The translations under genes were made by a program, and so were the position numbers. Below, in pieces: positions 1 to 6,554 of a DNA stretch of 11,182 nt. Each line of letters starts with the position of its first letter. Positions within the stretch are counted from its first letter, which is position 1. This DNA comes from Verrucomicrobiota bacterium (GTDB taxonomy: Bacteria > Verrucomicrobiota > Verrucomicrobiia > Chthoniobacterales > UBA10450), in NCBI GenBank assembly GCA_003218345.1, contig QHNF01000064.1, forward strand, positions 224 through 11,405. The letters run 5' to 3'. The notes beneath the pieces are model-generated. The model was not told the origin of the DNA. It saw nothing but the letters and a program-made list of their open reading frames with translations, and did not search any database.

Positions 1-2
1 CA

Positions 3-2981
3 CTGCACGCGGATCTTCGCGTGCTAGATACGCACTATTCGCGCAGGCAGCTCGACTCGCTGGAAGGCGAGCTGGCTGCGTGCCGGGACGAAATCAATCG
101 ACTGGCCGAATCTGAGCACAGCACGCGTAGGAAGATCAACAGTGGCGAAAACGAGCTCGCAGAAGAACGCCGCACGCTGGACCAGATCGACATCGAAATT
201 GCGGACTCGCGCGCGGTAATGCAGCGATTGGAAAGCGAGATCGCCGCACATGGCAGCCGCATCGAGTTCAATTCCCAGCGCGCGCGTGAGCTTGCGGAAT
301 TGATCGAGCGCGCTGGCGCCGACATTGCGGAGGCGGAGGCAAAACACGAAAAACAAACGGCCGAAATTCACGAAACGAATTCGCTCATTGAAAAAGCCGA
401 CCAGCTTTTGAAGCAAACGGAAACCGAGCTGGCCAAGGTTGGTGGCCTGACGAAAGAGATTCAAAGAAATCGCGGTGAGCACAGTGCGCGCCTGCAGGAG
501 TTGCAGCTCGCCGTTTCGAAATCCGAAACGCGCATCATCGCGCTCGAAGAAGAACTTGCGGGAACAACGGCGCGGCGAGAAATGACCGCGGCGCAAACTG
601 ACCGGCTGACAGCGGAAATCACAAAATCGGCGGATGCGCGCGCGAAAATCGTGGACCGAATTGCCAGCTCACTCAAACTGAGCGCCGACGACCACCGAAA
701 ACTCGAAGAGTTGTTGGCAAATTCTGCGGGCGACGAAACAAACTTGCGCCAACACCAGGAGCTGCTGGTCGAAGCGGAAAAAAATCTCGCCGCTGCGGAG
801 CGTGCACTCGCTGAAAAACAATCGCGGGTCGAAGTGCTGCGTCAGCTAAACGAAGAAGGCGCAGGCCTTGCGAAAGGTTCGCAGGCCTTGCTTAAAGGCA
901 TCGACGATCCCGCCCGGTTCCGCCCCGCCATCGCCGGTTCACTCGTTTCGCAGCTCGATGTCGATCCAAAATTCATTTCGGCAATCGAAGCCGCGCTCGG
1001 GCGAAATCTTCACGCCGTGATTTTGAAAAATCCCGAGGTAGCGCAGGAAATCATCGTCCGCCTAACCAAAAATAAACTTGGTCAAGCCGCGCTTTTCATT
1101 CCGCAAATCGGCGCGCCTTCTGACGAATCGACAAAAAAAACATTGCCGCAGGACGCCATCGCCTGGGCAGTGGATAAAGTCGCCGCGCCAAAATCGCTGG
1201 AGTTACTCGTTGGGCAATTGCTTGGCAATGTTGCCGTTTTTCCCGATCTCGAACGCGCGTTGAAGCATAAACAAACCGAACCGGCGCTCGCGATGGCAAC
1301 CATCGCCGGCGAATTTATTTCCGCCGAAGGAATTATTTTTGGTGGCAGCAATGAAGTGCGCGCCGACTCACTGCTTGAGCGCAAGACGCAAATCAGCGCG
1401 CTTGCCAAAGAAGAAGCGGCGCTGGCAAAACAGCGCGACGCCTTTCTCGCGAAGCGCGATGCCGCGAAGCGCGCTCTCGAAGTGGCTTCGCTGCTCCAGC
1501 GCGAATTGGGCGAAGCTGAATACAAGATCGATAATCTCCAGTCGGAAAAAGCGGCGCTCGAGCGGCAAATCGCGGCTGCGGACGAGCGGATTGCTAAATT
1601 GCAAAACGAACTTCGCGCAGCGCATGATCAATTTTCCAACCAGAAGAGTGAACTTGCCGCGTTCGAAGCTGCGCAAAAACAGGTCGCATCTCGCGAAGAA
1701 GAGGTGACGGAGAAACTGAATCAATTGCGGCTGGTCATCGCAACCGAGCATCAGCGGCGCGAAAGCTTGATCGCCCAACGCGAATCGATGAGCACGCGCG
1801 AAATGGAGCTTGCCGAGTTGATTGCCCGCCGGCGCTCCGACATTTCGATGTACGAAAACAAACTGGCCACACAGGCAGAGGAGTCGCGCGAATCGCAAGA
1901 GGCAATCGAAAAACAGACGGTGCGTTGCACTGAAATGGAAGCGAACGCCGCGAAAATCGCTGAGCAACGCGCGGCGCGGCTTGCCGCAATTTCTCATCGT
2001 GAGACGGAACTGCGGCGCTGGCGCGATTCGTTAGGGGAATTGCAGAGCCGCCGCGGCCACCAGCAGGTACACGAAACGCAACTGCAAATGAAGATCAACA
2101 ACCTGGCCGAGCACGTCCAGCGGAATTACCATGTCGATCTTCGCGCATTCACCCCGGATCAGCCCACATTCGAAAAAGTTTTGTGCGCTCAATTAAAACG
2201 CAACGACCAACTGGCGGGCACCCCTGCGACGCCGGACTTGGCGCAGCTCGCCTCTCTGGAAGTCGAGAAAATCATCGAAGACCTTACGCGTCAACTGGAC
2301 AACATGGGCCCGGTGAATCTCGATGCCGTTCACGAGTACGACGAACTCGAAGAGCGTTATCGTTTTCTCGAAAAGCAAAACAACGACCTGACGGCGTCGC
2401 GTCGCGAGTTGCTCGATGTAATTGCGCAGATCAACTCCACGACAAGAAAGCTGTTTAGCGAAACTTTTGCCCAAGTTCGACTGAATTTCCGTGAAATGTT
2501 CGCGGAACTCTTCGGCGGCGGCCGCGCGGATCTATCGTTGCTCGATGAAACCGATCCGCTCAACTGCGGGATCGAGATCAACGCCAGGCCGCCTGGGAAA
2601 CAACTGCAAAGCGTCTCGCTGCTAAGCGGCGGCGAACGCTCCATGGTCGCGGTAGCGTTGCTGTTCGCGATTTATATGGTGCGACCCAGCCCATTCTGCA
2701 TTCTCGATGAAGTGGATGCGGCAATGGACGAAGGCAACATCAACCGCTTTATCCGCGTGCTGGAGCGATTCCTAAAACAGAGCCAGTTTATTATCATGAC
2801 ACACAACAAGCGCACCATTGCCAAAGCCGACGTCCTGTATGGCGTGACAATGGAGGAACGCGGCATAAGCAAGCTGGTTGGTGTGAAATTAACCGAGTCA
2901 CGGCAGACATCGGCGGAAGTAGCGTCGAACGGAGGCGAACCGAACCAGAGGCAGCGACAGTTCGCGCTCGCGACGCGGTAG
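3..2981 (+). CDS. smc: Chromosome segregation protein SMC (5' partial)
   Basis: This is the C-terminal roughly five sixths of SMC, the ATPase that with ScpA/ScpB (MukF/E-like partners) organises and separates the nucleoid. The frame is open to the left edge, so the GTG at 21 is an internal valine codon; the N-terminal head with Walker A lies outside. Counting from that codon, residues about 1-280 are Glu/Lys/Arg/Ala-rich coiled coil, about 285-440 form the hinge (starting near GSQALLKGIDDP and including an ISAIEAALG motif), and about 450-800 are the returning coiled coil. The C-terminal head has the ABC signature LSGGE (868-872), Walker B ending in ILDEVDAAMD (Asp896, catalytic Glu897) and the H-loop THNKRT (His928). 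About 990 residues are visible of a usual 1150-1250. The last about 30 residues are a polar tail. There is no close link in function to the dehydrogenase genes 69 bases downstream. Confidence 0.95.
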   Translation: MHADLRVLDTHYSRRQLDSLEGELAACRDEINRLAESEHSTRRKINSGENELAEERRTLDQIDIEIADSRAVMQRLESEIAAHGSRIEFNSQRARELAELIERAGADIAEAEAKHEKQTAEIHETNSLIEKADQLLKQTETELAKVGGLTKEIQRNRGEHSARLQELQLAVSKSETRIIALEEELAGTTARREMTAAQTDRLTAEITKSADARAKIVDRIASSLKLSADDHRKLEELLANSAGDETNLRQHQELLVEAEKNLAAAERALAEKQSRVEVLRQLNEEGAGLAKGSQALLKGIDDPARFRPAIAGSLVSQLDVDPKFISAIEAALGRNLHAVILKNPEVAQEIIVRLTKNKLGQAALFIPQIGAPSDESTKKTLPQDAIAWAVDKVAAPKSLELLVGQLLGNVAVFPDLERALKHKQTEPALAMATIAGEFISAEGIIFGGSNEVRADSLLERKTQISALAKEEAALAKQRDAFLAKRDAAKRALEVASLLQRELGEAEYKIDNLQSEKAALERQIAAADERIAKLQNELRAAHDQFSNQKSELAAFEAAQKQVASREEEVTEKLNQLRLVIATEHQRRESLIAQRESMSTREMELAELIARRRSDISMYENKLATQAEESRESQEAIEKQTVRCTEMEANAAKIAEQRAARLAAISHRETELRRWRDSLGELQSRRGHQQVHETQLQMKINNLAEHVQRNYHVDLRAFTPDQPTFEKVLCAQLKRNDQLAGTPATPDLAQLASLEVEKIIEDLTRQLDNMGPVNLDAVHEYDELEERYRFLEKQNNDLTASRRELLDVIAQINSTTRKLFSETFAQVRLNFREMFAELFGGGRADLSLLDETDPLNCGIEINARPPGKQLQSVSLLSGGERSMVAVALLFAIYMVRPSPFCILDEVDAAMDEGNINRFIRVLERFLKQSQFIIMTHNKRTIAKADVLYGVTMEERGISKLVGVKLTESRQTSAEVASNGGEPNQRQRQFALATR

Positions 2982-3014
2982 TTTTCCTTCTGGGGAGCAC
3001 GCCACAAAAATTTT

Positions 3015-3050
3015 TTGCGCGTATTGGTCGATCTCGCGTAAAATTGTGAA
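3015..3050 (+). promoter_or_regulatory. Possible promoter immediately before E1 alpha
   Basis: The 69-base gap after smc contains TTGCGC (3015-3020), an 18-base spacer and TAAAAT (3039-3044), a fair match to a sigma70-type -35/-10 pair. The -10 box ends only six bases before the ATG at 3051, and no Shine-Dalgarno sequence is visible. If this promoter is real, transcription would begin at or within a few bases of the start codon, giving a leaderless mRNA. The -35 match is weak (3 of 6), and AT-rich gaps often give such matches by chance. Confidence 0.3.
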
Positions 3051-4085
3051 ATGCTTCAGACGGCGCAGCGCAGCGCGAAATCAAAAACAAAAAAGCCCGC
3101 GCCGCCCCACGAGCGTTTTCTCGAAGCGTTTCGCTGGATGCTTCTCTCGCGCACGCTTGAAGAAAAGCTCGTGAGTCTATATCGAGGCGGATTAATCACA
3201 GGCGGCGTTTATATCGGAAAAGGGCAGGAAGCAGTCAGCGCAGCCTGCGGATTGTTTTTGCAAAAGGGCGATATCTTCGCGCCACTGATTCGCGACCAAG
3301 CTGGGCGCTCAGCATTTGGAGAACCCTTGTTAGACGTCACGCGCACTTATCTCGGCTCGCGCCTCGGCCCAATGCGCGGGCGCGATGGCAACATCCATCG
3401 GGGCCGACCGCGCGACAATCAGCTCGCCATGGTCAGTCATCTCGGCGCAATGATTTCGGTCACAGTGGGCACGTTGATGGCGAAACGATTTAAGGGAGAA
3501 AAAAACTTTGTCGGTCTGACATGCATCGGCGAAGGCGGGATGCAGTCCGGCGCATTTCACGAGGGGATGAACATCGCCGCTGTGGAACAGGTGCCCCTGG
3601 TGGTCGTTGCGACCAACAACCATTACGCTTATTCCACTCCGAACGACCGCGAGTTCGCGTGTCATGATTTGGTTGACCGCGCGATTGGCTATGGCTTTGA
3701 GAGCTATAGCCTCGACGGAACGGATCTGAGCGCGTGTCTGGACGTGATCGGGGGCGCGGTGAGACGTGCGCGCGCAGGACGGCCGCCGCAGTTGGTAGTG
3801 GCGGAGATGCTCCGCCTTTCCGGACATGGAGAGCACGACGATGCGAGTTACGTGACCGACGAGATCAAGCGCCAGCCGTTTGCGCGCGATTGCTTAAAAG
3901 TGGCGGAGCAAAGAATTGTGGATCTGAATTTGATGGATGCAGAGACGCTGGCCGAGTGGCGGCGGGATGCAGTGGCGCAAGTGGACGAGGCAATCGCGAC
4001 CGCGCAAAAAGAGGCACCGCCTGAAGGCGACAAAGAAGATTGGTGTGCAATCTCCACGCGCGATCTTGTCGATTCTCTCGAATGA
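3051..4085 (+). CDS. 2-oxoacid dehydrogenase E1 component, alpha subunit
   Basis: Thiamine-diphosphate-dependent E1 alpha of a pyruvate, branched-chain 2-oxoacid or acetoin dehydrogenase type complex; with E1 beta it forms an alpha2beta2 enzyme that decarboxylates a 2-oxoacid and passes the acyl group to the E2 lipoyl arm in the cytoplasm. It is 344 residues, normal for the family. After a basic, Lys/Pro-rich N-terminus the domain begins near residue 22 (FLEAFRWMLLSRTLEEKL). The cofactor motif is present as GEGG (160-163) followed by Asn-Asn at 189-190, the expected spacing; the usual GDG aspartate is glutamate here. The C-terminal loop RLSGHGEHDDASYV (255-268) corresponds to the GHGxS-like loop of relatives. 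The ATG at 3051 is chosen because the conserved domain follows soon after and no good upstream start is seen. The stop overlaps the E1 beta start, so the two are probably translationally coupled. The substrate cannot be assigned. Confidence 0.93.
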   Translation: MLQTAQRSAKSKTKKPAPPHERFLEAFRWMLLSRTLEEKLVSLYRGGLITGGVYIGKGQEAVSAACGLFLQKGDIFAPLIRDQAGRSAFGEPLLDVTRTYLGSRLGPMRGRDGNIHRGRPRDNQLAMVSHLGAMISVTVGTLMAKRFKGEKNFVGLTCIGEGGMQSGAFHEGMNIAAVEQVPLVVVATNNHYAYSTPNDREFACHDLVDRAIGYGFESYSLDGTDLSACLDVIGGAVRRARAGRPPQLVVAEMLRLSGHGEHDDASYVTDEIKRQPFARDCLKVAEQRIVDLNLMDAETLAEWRRDAVAQVDEAIATAQKEAPPEGDKEDWCAISTRDLVDSLE

Positions 4086-5050
4086 GCATAACCTATCTGG
4101 AAGCCATTCGCGAGGCGCAGGCAAAATTGTTGCGCGACGACGAACGCGTTTTTATCTACGGGCAGGATGTCGGCGGGACGTTCGGAGGCGCCTTTAAAGC
4201 GACGAAGGGTCTGGCTAAGGAATTTCCCGGGCGCGTGTTGAATACGCCGATCAGTGAAGATGCGATGGTGGGGACTGCCATTGGGGCCGCCATACAGGGA
4301 ATGCGGCCGATTGTCGAAATGCAGTTCGCGGATTTTTCCAGTATTGCGCTCAACCAAATCCTAAATAATGCCGGCACACATTATTGGCGCACGAATGTGC
4401 CGGTGCCCATTACGGTTCGGCTGCCCTCTGGCGGAACAAAAGGGAGTGGGCCGTTTCACAGTCAATCGATGGAATCAATTTATGCGCATTATCCGGGGCT
4501 CATCGTCGTTACACCAGCCACAGTAGAAGACGCCTATACCATGCTTATCGAAGCAGTGGCGATCGACGATCCAGTCATCTACTGCGAGCACAAATACCTC
4601 TATTATCACCTCAAGGCAGAGAAATTGCCGGACGACGGCTTGCCCATGGGCAAAGCGCGCATCGCGCGGGAAGGGCGCGACCTGACAATTGTGAGCTATA
4701 GCGCGATGCTACATGAAACGCTCGCAGTCGCGGAACAATTGACGGGCGAAGGTTTTGAAATTGAAGTTGTCGATCTTCGCTCAGTTAAACCAATCGACAC
4801 CAACACGGTTCTCGCTTCAGTCGCGCGAACGGGCCGGCTGCTTTGTGTGGGAGAATCATTTCCTTGGGGCAGCGTAACGGCTGAGGTCATTGCACGCGTT
4901 GCTGCGGAAGGTTTTCATCTGCTGGACGCAGCGCCCCAACGCCTCAACGCGAAAGATACTCCGATCCCGTATCATCCGAATTTGTGGAGCGCGCATCGGC
5001 CGAACGCGCAAAAGATCGCTGCAAAAGCGCGAGCTCTACTGCGAGAATAA
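4082..5050 (+). CDS. 2-oxoacid dehydrogenase E1 component, beta subunit
   Basis: Beta partner of the preceding E1 alpha; it supplies the other half of the thiamine diphosphate site and the contact surface for E2. The 322 residues fit the family (about 325). Visible marks are the N-terminal SITYLEAIREAQAKLL, the glycine-rich FIYGQDVGGTFGGAF stretch (24-38), NTPISEDAMVG (54-64), whose Glu59 matches the conserved glutamate that activates the cofactor, and the C-terminal transketolase domain with VVDLRSVKPIDT and CVGESFPWGSVTAEV. I choose the ATG at 4082, which overlaps the E1 alpha stop as ATGA. The frame is open to 4040, but that 14-codon extension lies wholly inside the E1 alpha gene and does not resemble the family N-terminus. 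No separate ribosome-binding site is seen, consistent with coupling. Confidence 0.94.
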   Translation: MSITYLEAIREAQAKLLRDDERVFIYGQDVGGTFGGAFKATKGLAKEFPGRVLNTPISEDAMVGTAIGAAIQGMRPIVEMQFADFSSIALNQILNNAGTHYWRTNVPVPITVRLPSGGTKGSGPFHSQSMESIYAHYPGLIVVTPATVEDAYTMLIEAVAIDDPVIYCEHKYLYYHLKAEKLPDDGLPMGKARIAREGRDLTIVSYSAMLHETLAVAEQLTGEGFEIEVVDLRSVKPIDTNTVLASVARTGRLLCVGESFPWGSVTAEVIARVAAEGFHLLDAAPQRLNAKDTPIPYHPNLWSAHRPNAQKIAAKARALLRE

Positions 5051-5088
5051 TTTTCTATGTGCTTGATTAACACTGATTGCAGAAGGGA

Positions 5089-5147
5089 TTTGGAGTGCGG
5101 CGACACGTCGCCGCTTTCAAAGCGCGGACATGTCCGCGCACTCCAAA
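5089..5147 (+). repeat. Y-shaped palindromic element (REP-like), 59 bases
   Basis: Every base can be placed in a simple fold. Outer arms TTTGGAGT (5089-5096) and ACTCCAAA (5140-5147) pair perfectly. Inside, GCGGCGAC (5097-5104) pairs with GTCGCCGC (5107-5114) across two bases; TTTCAAA (5115-5121) is a linker; 5122-5139 is a perfect 18-base palindrome (GCGCGGACA / TGTCCGCGC). Outside the element GAAGG (5082-5086) and CCTTC (5151-5155) could extend the closing stem past a small internal loop. No T-run follows, so it is not a classical terminator. It occupies the gap between E1 beta and E2. The form suggests a dispersed REP/BIME-type or small mobile palindrome that may influence mRNA processing; only one copy lies in this window, so dispersal is inferred. 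Confidence 0.7.
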
Positions 5148-5158
5148 ACGCCTTCCGC

Positions 5159-5174
5159 TATAGTTTGTAGATCT
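5159..5174 (+). promoter_or_regulatory. Possible -10 box before E2
   Basis: TATAGT at 5159-5164 matches the -10 consensus at five of six positions and ends ten bases before the chosen E2 ATG. A -35 box at 17-base spacing would fall inside the right arm of the palindromic element and shows no match. No Shine-Dalgarno sequence is present between the box and the ATG. E2 might have its own short-leader transcript besides readthrough from E1 beta. This is weak evidence from one hexamer. Confidence 0.22.
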
Positions 5175-6398
5175 ATGCCGCAAGTTCCAATCATCATGCC
5201 GCAGCTAGGCGAATCGATCGCCGAAGCCACCGTTGTCGATGTCAAAGTAAAGCCGGGCGATGAAGTCGTGGATGATCAGGAAATTATCGACGTCGAGACC
5301 AACAAAGCCGTCATGGGCGTGACCACGCCGTGCAAAGGCAAGATCGATAAAGTCACCGTGCAATTGAAGGAGACGTACCCAGTCGGCGCAGTGCTCGGGT
5401 ATGTGGAAGCTAGCGAAGCAGACGCCGCGAGATTTGCGAAGCAAGCGCCGTCTCCGACACAGCGAGAAGTCGCGGAGGAGATTCCCGCGCGAGCGGATCA
5501 GGAAGTCGCTCCGGCGCGAGAGAGAAAAACCGCTGCGCGCGATGGCGACGGTGCCCGCGCTGGCGGGCTGCCCGTTCCCGCCGTTGTCAAAGGGGCTAGT
5601 TTCATGTCTCCGCGGGTGCGCGCACGAATGGCGGAGTTGCAGTTAACAAATGCTGATCTCGCCGGAATCATGGGGACCGGCGCAGGCAACCGGGTCACCA
5701 TCAAAGATCTGGAAAATTTTCTGCACAAAATCGCGAGCCAGACCGCGCATGAAGCTTCGGCTATTCGCGCCGGCGTGGCCGACGCAATGCGGCGTAGTTG
5801 GACGCGCCCGCTCTCTACGATCGGCTCTTCAGTGAATCTCGATCCGCTATTGCAAGATCGACAAACGCGTGATCCAAAACCAGGCCCTGGCCTTTACGTT
5901 GTGCGCGCTCTGGCTCTCGCACTCGCGGAAAATCCAACCGCCGCCGCGAAGTTAATCGGCAATCGCATTGTGCAATCGAGTTCCATCGACATTGGCATCG
6001 CCGTCGAAGCGCAGGATGGAATCATGGTACCGGTGATCCGGGGTGCAGATAAAACTTCGCTTGCCGATCTTTCGACGAAATACAAGGAACTTGTCGAGCT
6101 TGCGCGACAACGCCGGATTTCACCGGACATGCAAGCTGGCGGCGTCGCCACTGTCTCGAATTTCGGTACCTTCGGCATGGAATGGGGCACGCCAATTCCG
6201 CTGCCAGATCAGACATTGCTGCTTGGACTCGGAGTCGGAAAAAAAATTCCGTCGTGGGATGAAGAGAAAAAGGAATTTGTTCCAAAGACCGAGGCCCAGA
6301 TCACGCTGAGCTTCGATCATCGCAGCATTGACGGCGGTGGCGCCGGCCGTTTGCTCAAGTGCGTGATCGAACTGCTGGAGGATCCCAAAAAGCTGTAA
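5175..6398 (+). CDS. 2-oxoacid dehydrogenase E2 component (dihydrolipoamide acyltransferase)
   Basis: Core of the 2-oxoacid dehydrogenase complex: its swinging lipoyl arm takes the acyl group from E1 and transfers it to CoA. The 407 residues show the standard order. A single lipoyl domain (2-78) carries the lipoylated lysine at Lys44 in VETNKAVMG, with Asn in place of the usual Asp of ETDKA. An Ala/Pro/Arg-rich linker follows (80-140), then the peripheral subunit-binding domain (143-183, FMSPRVRARMAELQL to TIKDLENFL). The catalytic domain (about 198-407) ends with DHRSIDGG, containing His382 and Asp386, and has SNFGTFG before it. The family's PHF/PHV motif near the start of this domain reads RPLST (211-215). 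I choose the ATG at 5175 because the lipoyl domain starts at once; a start at 5130 would place coding sequence inside the palindromic element. It is 124 bases after E1 beta; no E3 gene is in view. Confidence 0.94.
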   Translation: MPQVPIIMPQLGESIAEATVVDVKVKPGDEVVDDQEIIDVETNKAVMGVTTPCKGKIDKVTVQLKETYPVGAVLGYVEASEADAARFAKQAPSPTQREVAEEIPARADQEVAPARERKTAARDGDGARAGGLPVPAVVKGASFMSPRVRARMAELQLTNADLAGIMGTGAGNRVTIKDLENFLHKIASQTAHEASAIRAGVADAMRRSWTRPLSTIGSSVNLDPLLQDRQTRDPKPGPGLYVVRALALALAENPTAAAKLIGNRIVQSSSIDIGIAVEAQDGIMVPVIRGADKTSLADLSTKYKELVELARQRRISPDMQAGGVATVSNFGTFGMEWGTPIPLPDQTLLLGLGVGKKIPSWDEEKKEFVPKTEAQITLSFDHRSIDGGGAGRLLKCVIELLEDPKKL

Positions 6399-6416
6399 CC
6401 ACCCTTCGGCACTGTC

Positions 6417-6554
6417 GTGAAGTGGAGTTATTTCGAACGAATGCTCCAAATGCTGCAGGAAATCCCCGAATACAAGGGCCTCAATAAAGCGCAACTTCTC
6501 GCCGCTGTTTTCTACCAGCGAAGATATATTCTAGGGTTTTGGCTGACAAGATAG
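6417..6554 (+). CDS. Small open reading frame in frame after the E2 stop
   Basis: A 45-codon frame follows E2 in the same reading frame, separated by the TAA at 6396-6398 and six further codons. It could begin at GTG 6417 or ATG 6441 and reads roughly KWSYFERMLQMLQEIPEYK, then GLNKAQLLAAVFYQRR, ending at TAG 6552-6554. Its composition is protein-like (amphipathic helical appearance) up to about 6520. The last 71 bases run antisense through the 3' end of the convergent membrane gene, where the frame may only be a shadow. No ribosome-binding site is visible. It could be a small unknown protein, the start of a gene truncated by the incoming minus-strand block, or chance. I do not recognise a family. 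Confidence 0.25.
   Translation: MKWSYFERMLQMLQEIPEYKGLNKAQLLAAVFYQRRYILGFWLTR

Noticed and set aside
862..892. Direct repeat of CGCAGGCCTTG within smc
   Set aside because: It is short, lies in the coding sequence just before the hinge and encodes ordinary residues in different frames; chance is sufficient.
24..1997. Several long open frames on the minus strand opposite smc
   Set aside because: They overlap a gene with clear SMC domains, have low-complexity Arg/Ser/Phe-rich translations and no recognisable motifs; they are expected shadows in G+C-rich coding DNA.
3001..3022. A-run followed by T-run (CAAAAATTTTTTG) after smc, as a terminator
   Set aside because: The pairing is nearly all A-T with no loop or GC stem, and the T-run is part of the palindrome rather than following it.
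4040..4081. Upstream ATG for E1 beta
   Set aside because: The extra 14 codons lie inside E1 alpha, and the family N-terminus begins at the ATGA overlap at 4082.
5130..5174. Upstream ATG for E2
   Set aside because: It starts in the centre of the 18-base palindrome, and the lipoyl domain begins immediately after the ATG at 5175.
6399..6427. Inverted repeat CCAC..TTC / GAAGTGG after E2 as a terminator
   Set aside because: The seven-pair stem is broken by a two-base bulge and is not followed by a T-run on either strand.
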